Positions 1 to 8,765 of a stretch of DNA of 64,000 nucleotides are shown piece by piece. Source of the DNA: Caryophanales bacterium UBA5603 (GTDB lineage: Bacteria; Bacillota_I; Bacilli_A; Izemoplasmatales; Hujiaoplasmataceae). The translations under genes were made by a program, and so were the position numbers. A model generated the notes under the pieces. It did no database searches. It saw only the letters and a program-made list of their open reading frames with translations, and was not told the origin of the DNA. The DNA is taken from the NCBI GenBank assembly GCA_002424815.1, contig DILB01000019.1, forward strand, positions 28,548-92,547, read 5' to 3'. Every line of letters begins with the position of its first letter. Position 1 is the first letter of the stretch.

Positions 1-2438
1 AAGGCATCCAGACCGATGGATTCAACTGAATCAGGTAAAGTCACACTGAGCAATGATGTACAATCTTTAAATGCATAATTTTCAATCGTTAATATGCCTT
101 CTGGGAAGGTGACCGATGTTAAATTATTATTGCTCATAAAAGTAGCGTATCCGATATAGGTGATCTTCTCTGGTAAAATCAAACTAGTCAAGCCGCAATC
201 ATAAAAAGCATAATCTTGAATCTCAGTAATCGTATTTGAAAGATTGATTGAAGTCAATTTATTGCAAAATGCAAAAGCATATTTGCCGATAAATTCGACA
301 TTGGTCGATAACGTTACACTCGATAAATTAGTATTATTTTTGAATGCCTCATTGGCGATATAGATCACAGAATTTGGAATGATAATACCTGCCATGTACG
401 GATTTTGCGCAAAGGCATAACCGGCAATACCTAATGTCCCTTCAGCAAGAGTAACCACTTCGTTCATCACCATGGTGCCTTTATATCCTAAACAGACTAA
501 CCCTAAATAGACTAATCCATTGGATTGATTAAAATACCACTCAGTATCTAAAAAAGCTTCTTTGCCAATTTGATATACAGAATGAGGCATACTGATTGTA
601 TTAATAGGGTTACTTGCGAAAGCTTTTTCACCGATGGCGAGAAGTCCCTCAGGTAAAGTTAAAGTTGAATTACCATAACTGGCATAAAAAGCATAATCTT
701 CGATGATTTGTAACCCAGATGGAAAAGAAACCGTCAGCAAATTACATAAGGAAAAAGTGGATCTTCTAATGATGGTTATCGACTGAGGAATAATGATATG
801 ACTCAAGTCCCAACAATCATTAAAAGCTGATTCACCGATGTCTTGTAATGAATCAGGTAAATTAATGGTTTCCATTTGTCGATTCGAAGCAAAGGCAAAG
901 GCACCGATGGATTGTAAATTATCAGGAAGACGATAATGGGTCACTTCAAAACATTGATAAAAACTATATCGACCAATCGAAATCACGGAATCAGGAATAA
1001 TGACTTCTCTGATATTAACCGCATTATAAAAAGCATAATCTGGGATATGCTCAATCCCATTGGCAATGATAACGGTGCTCAGACTGGCGGGGATGGCATC
1101 GCTTGCTTCAATACTTAATGAACCAAAGTAATAATGGATGGTACTAAAACTGTATGGATTATACGGATAAGCTAAAGGTAATGTTACCGTAACTAAGTGA
1201 TTACAGCCATAAAGCACATTTCTGCCGATTTTTTTTACGCTGAAAGGAATCACAATTTCAACTAGGTTTCGACACCCATAGAAGGCTCCCTCTTTAATGG
1301 TTTCTAATCCTTCCGGTAGTATAAGCGTTTCTAACCTTGAACATCCCAAAAATGCACCTTTACCAATCGATTTAAGCCCTGATCCAAAGGTAATTTCAAG
1401 TAAATTATCATTGCCATAAAACGCATAATCGCCAATGAATTCTAATCCATCCGGAAGTGTCATCGATGTTAAAGACCCATGATTTATAAATGCATATTCC
1501 GCAATGCCAATGACTGGCTTGCCAAGGATGGTATCCGGAATGACAATGTCGGTTTTATATAAATATAAACCCGTGATAATGATGCCTTCATTCGTCTCTG
1601 TATAAGTGACATCATAGGTCATGACTTCCCAATGAGCATAAAGGGTGATATTTGCCGTAATCGGGGTTCCTTCATAAAATGGTAATGCATCACTTTCTAC
1701 GCCCGTATACCATCCTAAGAAATGATACCCTTCTCGGAATAAAATGGGCAGATTCAGTTGGGTATGATAGACGACAATTTGTAAGGGGGGCGTATAGCTT
1801 CCACCATTCGCATCATAAATCACGGCATAGGATAACGGGGTATACTGTGCATAGATGGTTATGTCACTTGTCACAACCGAAAAATCCGTGCTCCAACTCG
1901 TAAATTCATAACCAGTTCTTTCAGGGATCGATGGGCTGGTGGCACCTTCTCCATGATTAACGAACTGGATATCGATGATGTAATGGTTATAATCTTTAAA
2001 TGTTACTTGATAAACATTAAGATTTTGAAGGGTAATGGTTAACTGCGTTGTAAAACTCTGGTAGGTAAGTGTGATGGTGTGGGTCCCGATTTGACTCAAC
2101 AAATCAATATCTCCTGAACTTAACATATTCGAAGTTAATGAAATGGTGGTCTGACTTCCATCACTCCAATGAAGAATGAGATAAATGACGGATAAATCAA
2201 AATCATTGATGTCATAAAATTCAAGTAGGTTAGTGTTATCAATTTCAATACTAACAAGAGTCGTTGATAAAGTTGTTGAAATCTCTGTTGTTAAACTTTC
2301 TGTGGTCGTTGTTTGGGTTTGACTTTCTGTAGTGGTGAGCGATGAAGTATCAGTGATGCCATTACAGCCAAGCAGAAATAAAAGGAAAATCAGAATCATT
2401 ACAAAGAAACATTTTTTAAAACGTTGTTGATAATACAC
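1..2438 (-). CDS. BspA-type leucine-rich-repeat surface lipoprotein (3' end beyond window)
   Basis: Partial gene: the reading frame is open from the left edge to a GTG at 2436-2438, about 812 codons, preceded by AAAGGAGTG at good spacing. The N-terminus is a lipoprotein signal (basic start, hydrophobic core, LLGC with Cys at about residue 25), then a Ser/Thr-rich stretch. Next come InlB/Listeria-Bacteroides-type repeats (YDANGGSY, GWYTG, LYAHW), followed by many BspA/LRR_5 repeats of the form IG-x-AF-x-(5)-L-x-SI-x-LP-x-SV that continue off the edge. Such proteins are exposed at the cell surface and usually bind host, matrix or polymer ligands; the ligand here is unknown. Seen: signal, repeats, open frame. 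Inferred: adhesion or binding role. Confidence 0.9.
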   Translation of the reverse strand, partial: MYYQQRFKKCFFVMILIFLLFLLGCNGITDTSSLTTTESQTQTTTTESLTTEISTTLSTTLVSIEIDNTNLLEFYDINDFDLSVIYLILHWSDGSQTTISLTSNMLSSGDIDLLSQIGTHTITLTYQSFTTQLTITLQNLNVYQVTFKDYNHYIIDIQFVNHGEGATSPSIPERTGYEFTSWSTDFSVVTSDITIYAQYTPLSYAVIYDANGGSYTPPLQIVVYHTQLNLPILFREGYHFLGWYTGVESDALPFYEGTPITANITLYAHWEVMTYDVTYTETNEGIIITGLYLYKTDIVIPDTILGKPVIGIAEYAFINHGSLTSMTLPDGLEFIGDYAFYGNDNLLEITFGSGLKSIGKGAFLGCSRLETLILPEGLETIKEGAFYGCRNLVEIVIPFSVKKIGRNVLYGCNHLVTVTLPLAYPYNPYSFSTIHYYFGSLSIEASDAIPASLSTVIIANGIEHIPDYAFYNAVNIREVIIPDSVISIGRYSFYQCFEVTHYRLPDNLQSIGAFAFASNRQMETINLPDSLQDIGESAFNDCWDLSHIIIPQSITIIRRSTFSLCNLLTVSFPSGLQIIEDYAFYASYGNSTLTLPEGLLAIGEKAFASNPINTISMPHSVYQIGKEAFLDTEWYFNQSNGLVYLGLVCLGYKGTMVMNEVVTLAEGTLGIAGYAFAQNPYMAGIIIPNSVIYIANEAFKNNTNLSSVTLSTNVEFIGKYAFAFCNKLTSINLSNTITEIQDYAFYDCGLTSLILPEKITYIGYATFMSNNNLTSVTFPEGILTIENYAFKDCTSLLSVTLPDSVESIGLDA

Positions 2439-2465
2439 GATAATCACTCCTTTTAAAAAGCATAA

Positions 2466-2497
2466 GGCAACCAGATTTTGTAAAAAATCTCGTTGCC
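2466..2497 (-). promoter_or_regulatory. Leader hairpin ahead of the LRR lipoprotein
   Basis: Inverted repeat GGCAAC/GTTGCC (2466-2471 with 2492-2497) extended by AGATTTT/AAAATCT with one mismatch and a 4-nt loop. On the minus strand it is followed by TTATGCTTTTT and, after that, the RBS of the lipoprotein gene. A second small stem (TTGCC/GGCAA) lies just upstream. It could be an attenuator or an mRNA-stabilising 5' structure. Confidence 0.5.
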
Positions 2498-2653
2498 CAT
2501 TTTGGCAAGAACATGAGTGTTATAAACATATATTACGCTTAAAAAATTGACAATACAAGAGTCTTATCATTTTTTTAAATATTTTTATAGTTATACTCCA
2601 TGGATAATTCAGCTTTTATTCAGGGATATTGTTATGAAATATTACATATTATC

Positions 2654-2682
2654 TTGACGAATGTAACAAAAAGGATTACGCT
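2654..2682 (+). promoter_or_regulatory. Promoter of the DUF6144-like gene
   Basis: TTGACG at 2654-2659 and TACGCT at 2677-2682 with a 17-bp spacer, 30 bp upstream of the start codon at 2712. Confidence 0.5.
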
Positions 2683-2711
2683 AAAGGCAAGTCATATATC
2701 AAGGCGATTTT

Positions 2712-3689
2712 ATGAATAAAACTGAATTTAAAGCGTATTTCACAACCAACAAACTATCAGAAGTGGACTATGAATATACCATCGAAATCTTAGAAAATTT
2801 AGAAAACATGTTTTTTCTTCCTGCTGAAAAAATTAATCTTGATCAACTCGATGCTTATCTTCAAATGCTTGAAAAACATAAACAAGCAACCAGAAAAGCG
2901 TTTATTGCCCTAATGCGTTATTTTAAAATGGTTAAACGTCACGATTTATTCATTCGTTTAACTCAATATACTGGCAAACTCAATGTAATTGAATCAATCA
3001 TCGAACGAGCAAATCATCTTCACGGTAAAGAATTTATCTCCACCATTTTATCTGATTTAAACATGCCTTCATTAGGAACACCTCCCGAAAAGGTCGTCAT
3101 TTTTACCAATGAACTCATGAATCGTCTTAAACATCACCTAAGAGAAACGGAAATCAAAGCCGTCCTCACTGGTAACAATCATCAAATTCCGGAAGGGGCA
3201 TTTGCTCAAGAGTTAGTTGAGTATGAAAACGCATCGACTTTTGAGGAATATCTCCAAGGATTACATGCCCGGCAAGTTGCAATTTTGCAACAACACGCTG
3301 ACGAGTCAAAGATATGGTTTGAACAATTCATCAATCAAGAAGTCGTTGATTACGTTTCAAAAGATCCCTTGTTACTTTCGGGTGTCATAAAAGACAATCA
3401 TTTACATCTAAAAAAGATTCCTTACGATATTGATGGTTTTTTAAAAGAAACAGATCCGTTAAAGCGTCGCTATTTATCGTGTCACTGCCCATTTGCCCGC
3501 GAAGCAATCCTCCATCAAAATCCTGATATCTCGCCTTTATGGTGTTATTGTAGTGCGGGTTTTGAGAAATTACCTTTTGAAACGGTTTTAAAGCAGAAAC
3601 TGAAGATTGAAGTGATAAAATCCGTCTTAGCTGGCGATGATGAATGCCGCTTTATCATTGATTTAAGCCATATCGATTATAAAAAGTAA
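2712..3689 (+). CDS. DUF6144-like cysteine-motif protein
   Basis: A 325-residue soluble protein. The first ~110 residues are helical and look like an integrase SAM-like or other all-alpha domain. The C-terminal ~90 residues hold the clear signature CHCPFAREAI (about residue 258), then SPLWCYCSAGFEKLPFE and a final GDDECRFIIDL. This Cys/His arrangement is what I remember for DUF6144 and related ATC-hydrolase/V4R-like proteins; the three CxC-type motifs could bind metal or a ligand. Function is unknown. It is a single-gene unit with its own promoter (2654-2682) and ends at a strong terminator shared with pdxR. The start ATG has only a weak AAGGCG ribosome site. Confidence 0.7.
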   Translation: MNKTEFKAYFTTNKLSEVDYEYTIEILENLENMFFLPAEKINLDQLDAYLQMLEKHKQATRKAFIALMRYFKMVKRHDLFIRLTQYTGKLNVIESIIERANHLHGKEFISTILSDLNMPSLGTPPEKVVIFTNELMNRLKHHLRETEIKAVLTGNNHQIPEGAFAQELVEYENASTFEEYLQGLHARQVAILQQHADESKIWFEQFINQEVVDYVSKDPLLLSGVIKDNHLHLKKIPYDIDGFLKETDPLKRRYLSCHCPFAREAILHQNPDISPLWCYCSAGFEKLPFETVLKQKLKIEVIKSVLAGDDECRFIIDLSHIDYKK

Positions 3690-3693
3690 AAAG

Positions 3694-3730
3694 ATCCGGT
3701 CTTCAGTTATCTGAATGCCGGATTTTATTT
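3694..3730. terminator. Bidirectional terminator between the DUF6144-like gene and pdxR
   Basis: Stem ATCCGG...CCGGAT (3694-3699 with 3718-3723) with an inner TTCAG/CTGAA stem, flanked by A-rich sequence on the left and TTTTATTTT on the right. It lies between two convergent genes and can serve both. Confidence 0.85.
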
Positions 3731-5133
3731 TATTCGATTTGCCAAGCTTGTTTTAAATTTTTTACAGCTTCGATAATTTGATTTTCACTCAACCCCGAAT
3801 AACCTAAAATCAAAACCGTTTTCGCTTCGGGTAATGTTCCTACATAATACTCAGAAAGACCATATATTCGCACTGACTCTGTTTTTGCTAAAGCTATTAA
3901 TACTTTTTCATTGTATCGATGATTCATGTTTATTATGAAATGCAACCCTGCATCTTCACCGTAAATTGCATTTTTACCAACGATATGATTATCAACTAAA
4001 GCATTAATTAAAACATCTCTACGTTTTTTATAAGCTTTCCGCATTCGATTCAGATGACTTTCAAAATAACCTTCTTGCATAAATTTCGTAAGAATCATTT
4101 GTTCGAAATTTGGTACTGTGCAGGCCCCATAAGATTGTTTTTCTTGATATAATGATAATAAACTTTTAGGTAAGACTAAATAACCGATTCTTAACGTTGG
4201 CGCAATACTTTTAGAAAAGGTATTTAAATAGATGACTTTATCTTGTTGATCAATACCTTGTAAAGCGGGTATGGGTTGGATCCCTGCGGCAAATTCTGAA
4301 TCATAATCATCTTCGATAATAAACCGATTCTTCGCTTGATAAGCCCACTCGAGCAATTCTATTCGCCGTTTGATGGGCATGACGATTCCCGTTGGGAATT
4401 GATGAGAGGGAGTCAAATGAACAACATTTGCGTTCGATTTGATGAGTTGCGTTAATGAAACACCGGATTCATCTAAGTCAATATTGATATGGCGACAATC
4501 ATTATTCATTAAGATCTGTTTCATTTTTCCATATCCTGGATTTTCAGTCGCATAAAGATTTTCTCTTCCTAGTAGCTGAATCACTAAATGATATAACATC
4601 TCTGAGCCTGCACCGACGATGATTTGATCAGCGGAAGCTTCAATCCCCCGGAAGCGACTTAAATAAAGGGCTATTTGTTCTCTTAAACATCTCAAACCTT
4701 GTGGGTGAGTGAAATTCAAGATTTCTTCTTTATTTTCAGCTAAGACCCAACGAGTTAACTTTGACCAAATCGAATAAGGAAATAAAGTGGTATCCACAAC
4801 ATTGGTTCGAAAGTCATAAAGGTAATGTTCATCATCACGTACAAAGCTTTTTTGGATGTCTTCTTCCTTTCCTTTCGTGGTGAAAGGAAATCCCGTAATA
4901 TCAACATAATATCCACTTTTTTCAACACTCTTTAAATACCCTTCAGCGACTAATTGCGAATAAGCCGTTTCAACGGTGACAGCACTCATATTTAAATGCT
5001 CTGCGAGTTTTCTTTTTGAGGGCATTTTTTCTTTATAATGAAGATGTCCACATTCAATCTCACTTTTAATATGCCGATATAATTGAACATACTTCGGCAC
5101 ATCACTTGTCTCATCATAAAAAAATGTAATCAT
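3730..5133 (-). CDS. pdxR: MocR-type regulator of PLP synthesis
   Basis: About 467 residues: N-terminal GntR winged helix (PKYVQLYRHIKSEI ... SAVTVETAYSQL), then a fold-type-I aminotransferase-like domain with EDDYDSEF and the PLP-lysine region NTFSKSIAPTLRIGY. MocR/PdxR proteins sense PLP and activate pdxST; the divergent pdxS-pdxT pair next door fits this role very well. I start it at the ATG at 5131-5133, which has AAAGGAG at ideal spacing; an upstream in-frame start (5184) has no ribosome site. Its TTGACA-17-TAATAT promoter faces and overlaps the pdxS promoter. Confidence 0.92.
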   Translation of the reverse strand: MITFFYDETSDVPKYVQLYRHIKSEIECGHLHYKEKMPSKRKLAEHLNMSAVTVETAYSQLVAEGYLKSVEKSGYYVDITGFPFTTKGKEEDIQKSFVRDDEHYLYDFRTNVVDTTLFPYSIWSKLTRWVLAENKEEILNFTHPQGLRCLREQIALYLSRFRGIEASADQIIVGAGSEMLYHLVIQLLGRENLYATENPGYGKMKQILMNNDCRHINIDLDESGVSLTQLIKSNANVVHLTPSHQFPTGIVMPIKRRIELLEWAYQAKNRFIIEDDYDSEFAAGIQPIPALQGIDQQDKVIYLNTFSKSIAPTLRIGYLVLPKSLLSLYQEKQSYGACTVPNFEQMILTKFMQEGYFESHLNRMRKAYKKRRDVLINALVDNHIVGKNAIYGEDAGLHFIINMNHRYNEKVLIALAKTESVRIYGLSEYYVGTLPEAKTVLILGYSGLSENQIIEAVKNLKQAWQIE

Positions 5134-5175
5134 TCGATCTCCTTTTCTGGTATTATTAAATAGCATAAATCTGAA

Positions 5176-5232
5176 TATGTACATAACACCAGATTACAGT
5201 ATAATATTACTTGAAGAACCATAAATTGTCAA
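5176..5232. promoter_or_regulatory. Overlapping face-to-face promoters of pdxR and pdxS
   Basis: Minus strand: -35 TTGACA (plus 5227-5232), 17-bp spacer, -10 TAATAT (plus 5204-5209) for pdxR. Plus strand: perfect -10 TATAAT at 5200-5205 for pdxS but no good -35; at the -35 position lies the palindrome TATGTACATA (5176-5185). A weak -35 with a palindrome over it is what an activator-dependent promoter would look like. Confidence 0.65.
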
Positions 5233-5244
5233 CATTAGAGGTGA

Positions 5245-6123
5245 ATGATGAAAAACGATCGTTATGATTTAAACAAAGATTTAGCGAAAATGCTAAAAGG
5301 TGGCGTCATCATGGATGTCACAACCCCCGAACAAGCAAAAATCGCTGAAGCTGCAGGTGCTTGTGCTGTGATGGCTTTAGAGAGAATTCCTGCAGATATC
5401 CGGGCAGCGGGTGGGGTGTCTCGTATGAGCGACCCACAAATGATTAAAGCGATTCAAGCGGCTGTATCCATTCCTGTTATGGCGAAGGTAAGAATCGGTC
5501 ATTTCGTTGAAGCACAAATTCTTGAAGCGATTGAAATTGATTATATCGATGAATCGGAAGTTTTGAGTCCTGCGGATGATCTTTATCACATTGATAAAAC
5601 GAAATTTAATGTTCCTTTTGTTTGTGGAGCGAAAGACTTAGGCGAGGCCCTGCGTCGTATCAATGAAGGCGCCGCCATGATTCGTACCAAAGGCGAGCCC
5701 GGAACGGGAGATATCATTCAAGCAGTACGCCACATGCGTCTCATCCAAGCAGAGATTCGCCGCATTGCTTCGATGCGAGAAGACGAATTATATCAAGTCG
5801 CGAAAGAATTACAAGTTCCTTATGATTTAATTCTTTACGTGCATGAACACCAAAAATTACCTGTCGTTAATTTCGCTGCCGGTGGTGTGGCTACACCTGC
5901 GGATGCGGCATTGATGATGCAACTGGGGGCCGAAGGTGTTTTCGTTGGTTCAGGTATTTTCAAATCCGGAAATCCCTCCAAACGCGCAGAAGCGATTGTC
6001 AAAGCCGTCACGAATTTTAAGAATCCAACGATTTTAGCACAACTCTCTGAAAATCTAGGTGAGGCTATGGTGGGAATCAACGAACAAGAAATCGAACTAT
6101 TAATGGCAGAGCGAGGAAAATAA
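5245..6123 (+). CDS. pdxS: Pyridoxal 5'-phosphate synthase, synthase subunit
   Basis: 292 residues, full length for PdxS (Pdx1). It builds PLP from ribose 5-phosphate, glyceraldehyde 3-phosphate and ammonia on a (beta/alpha)8 barrel. Both active-site lysines are present: Lys81 in VMAKVRIGH and Lys149 in [12 protein letters not shown], with the expected numbering. The ribosome site GAGGTGA precedes two consecutive ATG codons; either can be used. It directly precedes pdxT, which feeds it ammonia, and is divergent from pdxR, its likely PLP-responsive activator. Confidence 0.98.
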   Translation: MMKNDRYDLNKDLAKMLKGGVIMDVTTPEQAKIAEAAGACAVMALERIPADIRAAGGVSRMSDPQMIKAIQAAVSIPVMAKVRIGHFVEAQILEAIEIDYIDESEVLSPADDLYHIDKTKFNVPFVCGAKDLGEALRRINEGAAMIRTKGEPGTGDIIQAVRHMRLIQAEIRRIASMREDELYQVAKELQVPYDLILYVHEHQKLPVVNFAAGGVATPADAALMMQLGAEGVFVGSGIFKSGNPSKRAEAIVKAVTNFKNPTILAQLSENLGEAMVGINEQEIELLMAERGK

Positions 6124-6720
6124 ATGCAAAGAATCGGCATCTTGGCATTACAAGGCGCATTTTATGAACATATTAACCATTTAAACGCCATGGGCGTAGA
6201 AACGTTTGAAATTCGTCAGTTAGAGGATATTATTCGTCCCTTTGATGGATTAATCCTGCCCGGAGGCGAATCCACCGTCATGGGACGATTACTTCATGAT
6301 TTACAATTATTTGAACCACTTCATCAAATGATCTTTGCAGGTTTACCGGTTTTCGGAACTTGTGCAGGGGCAATCTTACTGGCTAAAACCCTGAGCAATG
6401 ATACCCATACTTGGTTTCAAACGATGAATATCACCGTGAAGCGTAATGCTTATGGAAGGCAACTGGGGAGTTTTAAAATTGTTTCTTCGTTTAAAGACCA
6501 TCAGAATGTTCCCATGGTCTTTATCCGAGCACCAAAAATTGAATCCATCGGAGAAAATATCGAAATATTAGCTATGCACAATCAAACCATCTTGGCTTGT
6601 CGTGAAGGCAATCAACTCGTGACGACTTTCCATCCTGAAGTGACCGATGATCTGACGATTCATCAATATTTTGTCTCAATGTGCCAAGCATTTCAAGACA
6701 AACAAAAAGGTAAAGCCTAG
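6124..6720 (+). CDS. pdxT: Pyridoxal 5'-phosphate synthase, glutaminase subunit
   Basis: 198 residues, class-I glutamine amidotransferase of the PdxT (Pdx2) family. It hydrolyses glutamine and channels ammonia to PdxS. Visible motifs are LALQGAFYEH, LPGGEST, the nucleophile elbow GTCAG (Cys80) and the C-terminal catalytic FHPEV. The ATG follows the pdxS stop without a gap, so the two are translationally coupled. The stop codon lies within a terminator hairpin. Confidence 0.97.
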   Translation: MQRIGILALQGAFYEHINHLNAMGVETFEIRQLEDIIRPFDGLILPGGESTVMGRLLHDLQLFEPLHQMIFAGLPVFGTCAGAILLAKTLSNDTHTWFQTMNITVKRNAYGRQLGSFKIVSSFKDHQNVPMVFIRAPKIESIGENIEILAMHNQTILACREGNQLVTTFHPEVTDDLTIHQYFVSMCQAFQDKQKGKA

Positions 6721-6745
6721 ACTAAAGCTTTACCTTTTCTTTTTG
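6705..6745. terminator. Terminator after pdxT
   Basis: Stem AAAAGGTAAAGC (6705-6716) with GCTTTACCTTTT (6727-6738), then TCTTTTT. It overlaps the stop codons of pdxT and of the convergent small membrane protein gene and probably serves both strands. Confidence 0.85.
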
Positions 6746-7060
6746 ATTTAAAATCATAAGTAAAATAGAAAGTGGCAAGATAACTAACAATGAAGGAAAC
6801 AAGACAACACCAGCTATAAGGATGAATATCGTGCCGAACCCAACCAATCCAGGTTTTTTCAAACCATACCCACTCCAATGAAAGATTAGTCCAATGGCAT
6901 AAAGGATAGCGTGGCCTAAAATAATATAGAGATATAACGCTGCGAAAATGGGTCTTTCACTTAAGGAATTACCTTCATTCAAATAATATATCATAGCGAA
7001 AGGCAAATAAAGTGTGGTGATGATGAGACCAACGAGCAATCCAAATTTATAACGATGCAT
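6722..7060 (-). CDS. Small four-helix membrane protein, unknown function
   Basis: 112 residues with about four hydrophobic segments (LLVGLIITTLYLPFA, FAALYLYIILGHAIL, LVGFGTIFILIAGVVLF, LLVILPLSILLMIL) and a short basic tail. I do not recognise a family. The start ATG has GAGGTGAGAAG in front. It is the last gene of the minus-strand run DUF5320-DUF134-MBL, only 17 bp after the MBL gene, so it may be cotranscribed with them and ends at the terminator shared with pdxT. Confidence 0.65.
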   Translation of the reverse strand: MHRYKFGLLVGLIITTLYLPFAMIYYLNEGNSLSERPIFAALYLYIILGHAILYAIGLIFHWSGYGLKKPGLVGFGTIFILIAGVVLFPSLLVILPLSILLMILNQKEKVKL

Positions 7061-7077
7061 CTTCTCACCTCATGTAA

Positions 7078-7902
7078 TTATAAAAGTAAAATGTTTCCGG
7101 CAGCGAAATAAAGCAACTGATCTTTCATTAACGCTTTCATCTTGTTATAAACACCAAACCCTGTGCAATGACCCGTATAATAAACAGCTTTTGTGGCTAA
7201 CAATCCTTTGGCGAGGGTTTGAATATATTCGTCAGTTTCTGATTCGCCGCTCGACTGCGAATAAAGATGAAAGCCACCAATCACGATATCTGGATAACGA
7301 TTGATAATCGTTTTCGCGCGTTCAACAATATTCAAGATGCCTTGATGTGCACACCCAGCAATTAATACTTTTTTCCCTTCGGATTCGATAATTAAATGTT
7401 GCTCATGATTAAAATCATCTAAAACAAACCGATCATCGGTTTTTTTATAGAGGTTTTGATTGGTAATAGCGCTTTTCATTTTTTGTTTGACATGAGAGAA
7501 CACAATCAATTCATCGTCAATAAGATGATCATAATCATACTTGATAAAACGATTTGCTTCATAAAGTGAGGCATCGATACCAATTTCGCGATATTCACCA
7601 TTATTTTGTTTCGAAAAATGTTTTTCAAAGGTCGAATGGGTAATATAAATCGGCGCATGTTGATTGGTTGACAAAAATGATTTTAATCCGCCCGCATGAT
7701 CATAGTGTCCATGCGAAATAAAAGCAATATCGATGTCATTTAAATCAATACCTGCTTGTAAAGCATTATCCAATAATGCATCACTCGCCCCTAAATCAAA
7801 TAATAAGTGGTGATGATTTGTTTCAATGGCTAGACTAAATCCGTGCTCATGTTTCCAATCATCGTCAATAGAACGATTTTCAACCAATGCTCGAATGATC
7901 AT
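7078..7902 (-). CDS. MBL-fold hydrolase of the COG1237 type
   Basis: 274 residues, a metallo-beta-lactamase-fold enzyme. The metal site is clear: ISHGHYDHAGG near residue 63, a later AGCAHQG and C-terminal GGFHL and YTGHCTG. The overall pattern (ENRS near the N-terminus, HGFSLAIE, LFDLGAS, HGHYDH, GCAHQGI, GGFHL, TGHCTG) fits the COG1237 group annotated as dihydropterin-6-methyl-aminobenzene-5'-phosphate synthase-like. In clostridial and other anaerobe genomes this group often sits with DUF134, DUF5320 and NifX genes, as here. The substrate is unknown. It lies 15 bp after the DUF134 gene, with GGAGGG as ribosome site. Confidence 0.85.
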   Translation of the reverse strand: MIIRALVENRSIDDDWKHEHGFSLAIETNHHHLLFDLGASDALLDNALQAGIDLNDIDIAFISHGHYDHAGGLKSFLSTNQHAPIYITHSTFEKHFSKQNNGEYREIGIDASLYEANRFIKYDYDHLIDDELIVFSHVKQKMKSAITNQNLYKKTDDRFVLDDFNHEQHLIIESEGKKVLIAGCAHQGILNIVERAKTIINRYPDIVIGGFHLYSQSSGESETDEYIQTLAKGLLATKAVYYTGHCTGFGVYNKMKALMKDQLLYFAAGNILLL

Positions 7903-7917
7903 TATATCCCTCCATTA

Positions 7918-8274
7918 TTATTGTTCTAATTTATCAAAACGGCCATGTCTCATCTTGCATCCTCGTCCACAATGAGGTGCTTGTTCATCACATAATTTAT
8001 AGGCTCCGCCTTCAATTTTCATCGTTTTGCCATAAACAATGGCATCAGCGATGATTCTTCTAGCCGTATCATAAATACTTTGTACCGTCGTTCTTGCGAC
8101 ATTCATCTGTTTTGCACATTCTTCTTGGGTCAACCCTTCTAAATCGATGAGACGAATGGTTTCATATTGATCAATGGATAAAATCACAATCTCACGGCTT
8201 TGTCCTTGGGGAGGACCAAACTCTACGGTATTTGGCATTCCACAAACAACGCGCCATTTTTGAGGTCTTGGCAT
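7918..8274 (-). CDS. DUF134 family helix-turn-helix protein
   Basis: 118 residues with the family opening [14 protein letters not shown] and a sigma-70-region-4-like helix-turn-helix at about residues 45-80 ([31 protein letters not shown]). The C-terminus has [17 protein letters not shown], a Cys-rich tail that could bind metal. DUF134 (COG1342) is a predicted DNA-binding family. I infer that it could bind the TGACATATGTCA palindromes found at the promoter of its own operon and of the NifX-type gene at 11664-12020. It is the second gene of the operon and has a strong AAGGAGAT ribosome site. Confidence 0.88.
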   Translation of the reverse strand: MPRPQKWRVVCGMPNTVEFGPPQGQSREIVILSIDQYETIRLIDLEGLTQEECAKQMNVARTTVQSIYDTARRIIADAIVYGKTMKIEGGAYKLCDEQAPHCGRGCKMRHGRFDKLEQ

Positions 8275-8346
8275 AATGTATCTCCTTCTATAGACGACTA
8301 AAACAAGGTCATCGTGATAACCTTGTTTTAATTGAAATGAAAATAA

Positions 8347-8598
8347 TTAATTTCCTAACGCTTTTTCAATTGCATCAAGTTGTGCTTGTAATTGTTGTTT
8401 TTGTAATTCTAAAACTGTTTTTGAGTCACCTTGGGTATGGGTTAATCTGTTTTGAAATCCTCGCATACCATTCATTCGACATGGATGATTGAAACGCATG
8501 TTATTCATTAAGTATTCTTTATTACCGTCACATCGACCCATTTTTTTACCCGTTAGGGGACCTAATCCACTGGGTCCGCTTTGATCGTATCTTGGCAT
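8347..8598 (-). CDS. DUF5320 domain protein
   Basis: 83 residues. The N-terminus reads MPRYDQSGPSGLGPLTGKKMGRCDG, matching the Gly/Pro-rich DUF5320 signature; the C-terminal third (from VLELQKQQLQAQLDAIEKALG) is a coiled-coil-like helix. DUF5320 proteins usually neighbour NifX/NifB-like and MBL genes in anaerobes; their role is not known, but a part in metal-cluster handling has been suggested from context. First gene of the operon, with AAGGAGG before the ATG and a promoter whose -35 lies inside a palindromic operator. Confidence 0.88.
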   Translation of the reverse strand: MPRYDQSGPSGLGPLTGKKMGRCDGNKEYLMNNMRFNHPCRMNGMRGFQNRLTHTQGDSKTVLELQKQQLQAQLDAIEKALGN

Positions 8599-8620
8599 AA
8601 TAATCCTCCTTCTTTATTTC

Positions 8621-8669
8621 TGACATATGTCATTAATTAAAGATTAACATCATTTCTGACATATGTCAA
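8621..8669 (-). promoter_or_regulatory. Promoter and paired TGACATATGTCA operators of the DUF5320 operon
   Basis: Two perfect copies of TGACATATGTCA lie at 8621-8632 and 8657-8668, 36 bp apart centre to centre, both preceded by ATTTC on the plus strand. On the minus strand TTGACA (plus 8664-8669) and TAATCT (plus 8641-8646) are spaced by 17 bp, so one copy covers the -35 and the other lies at or just after the transcription start. This arrangement suits repression. Confidence 0.85.
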
Positions 8670-8765
8670 TAAAAAAGATGAATTAATTTTAAATCGTTGA
8701 AGTATCTTTAATTATCATTTTAACACTTTTATCCCTTTAATGGTTAGAATTCCCTTAAAATTATA

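Noticed and set aside
936..1903. Two plus-strand open frames of 60 and 74 codons
   Set aside because: They lie antisense within the LRR lipoprotein frame, have no ribosome sites and no recognisable protein features.
5148..5192. CTGGT...ACCAG inverted pair around the pdx promoters as the PdxR site
   Set aside because: Five-base arms 35 bp apart are too short and too likely by chance; the TATGTACATA palindrome at the -35 is the better candidate.
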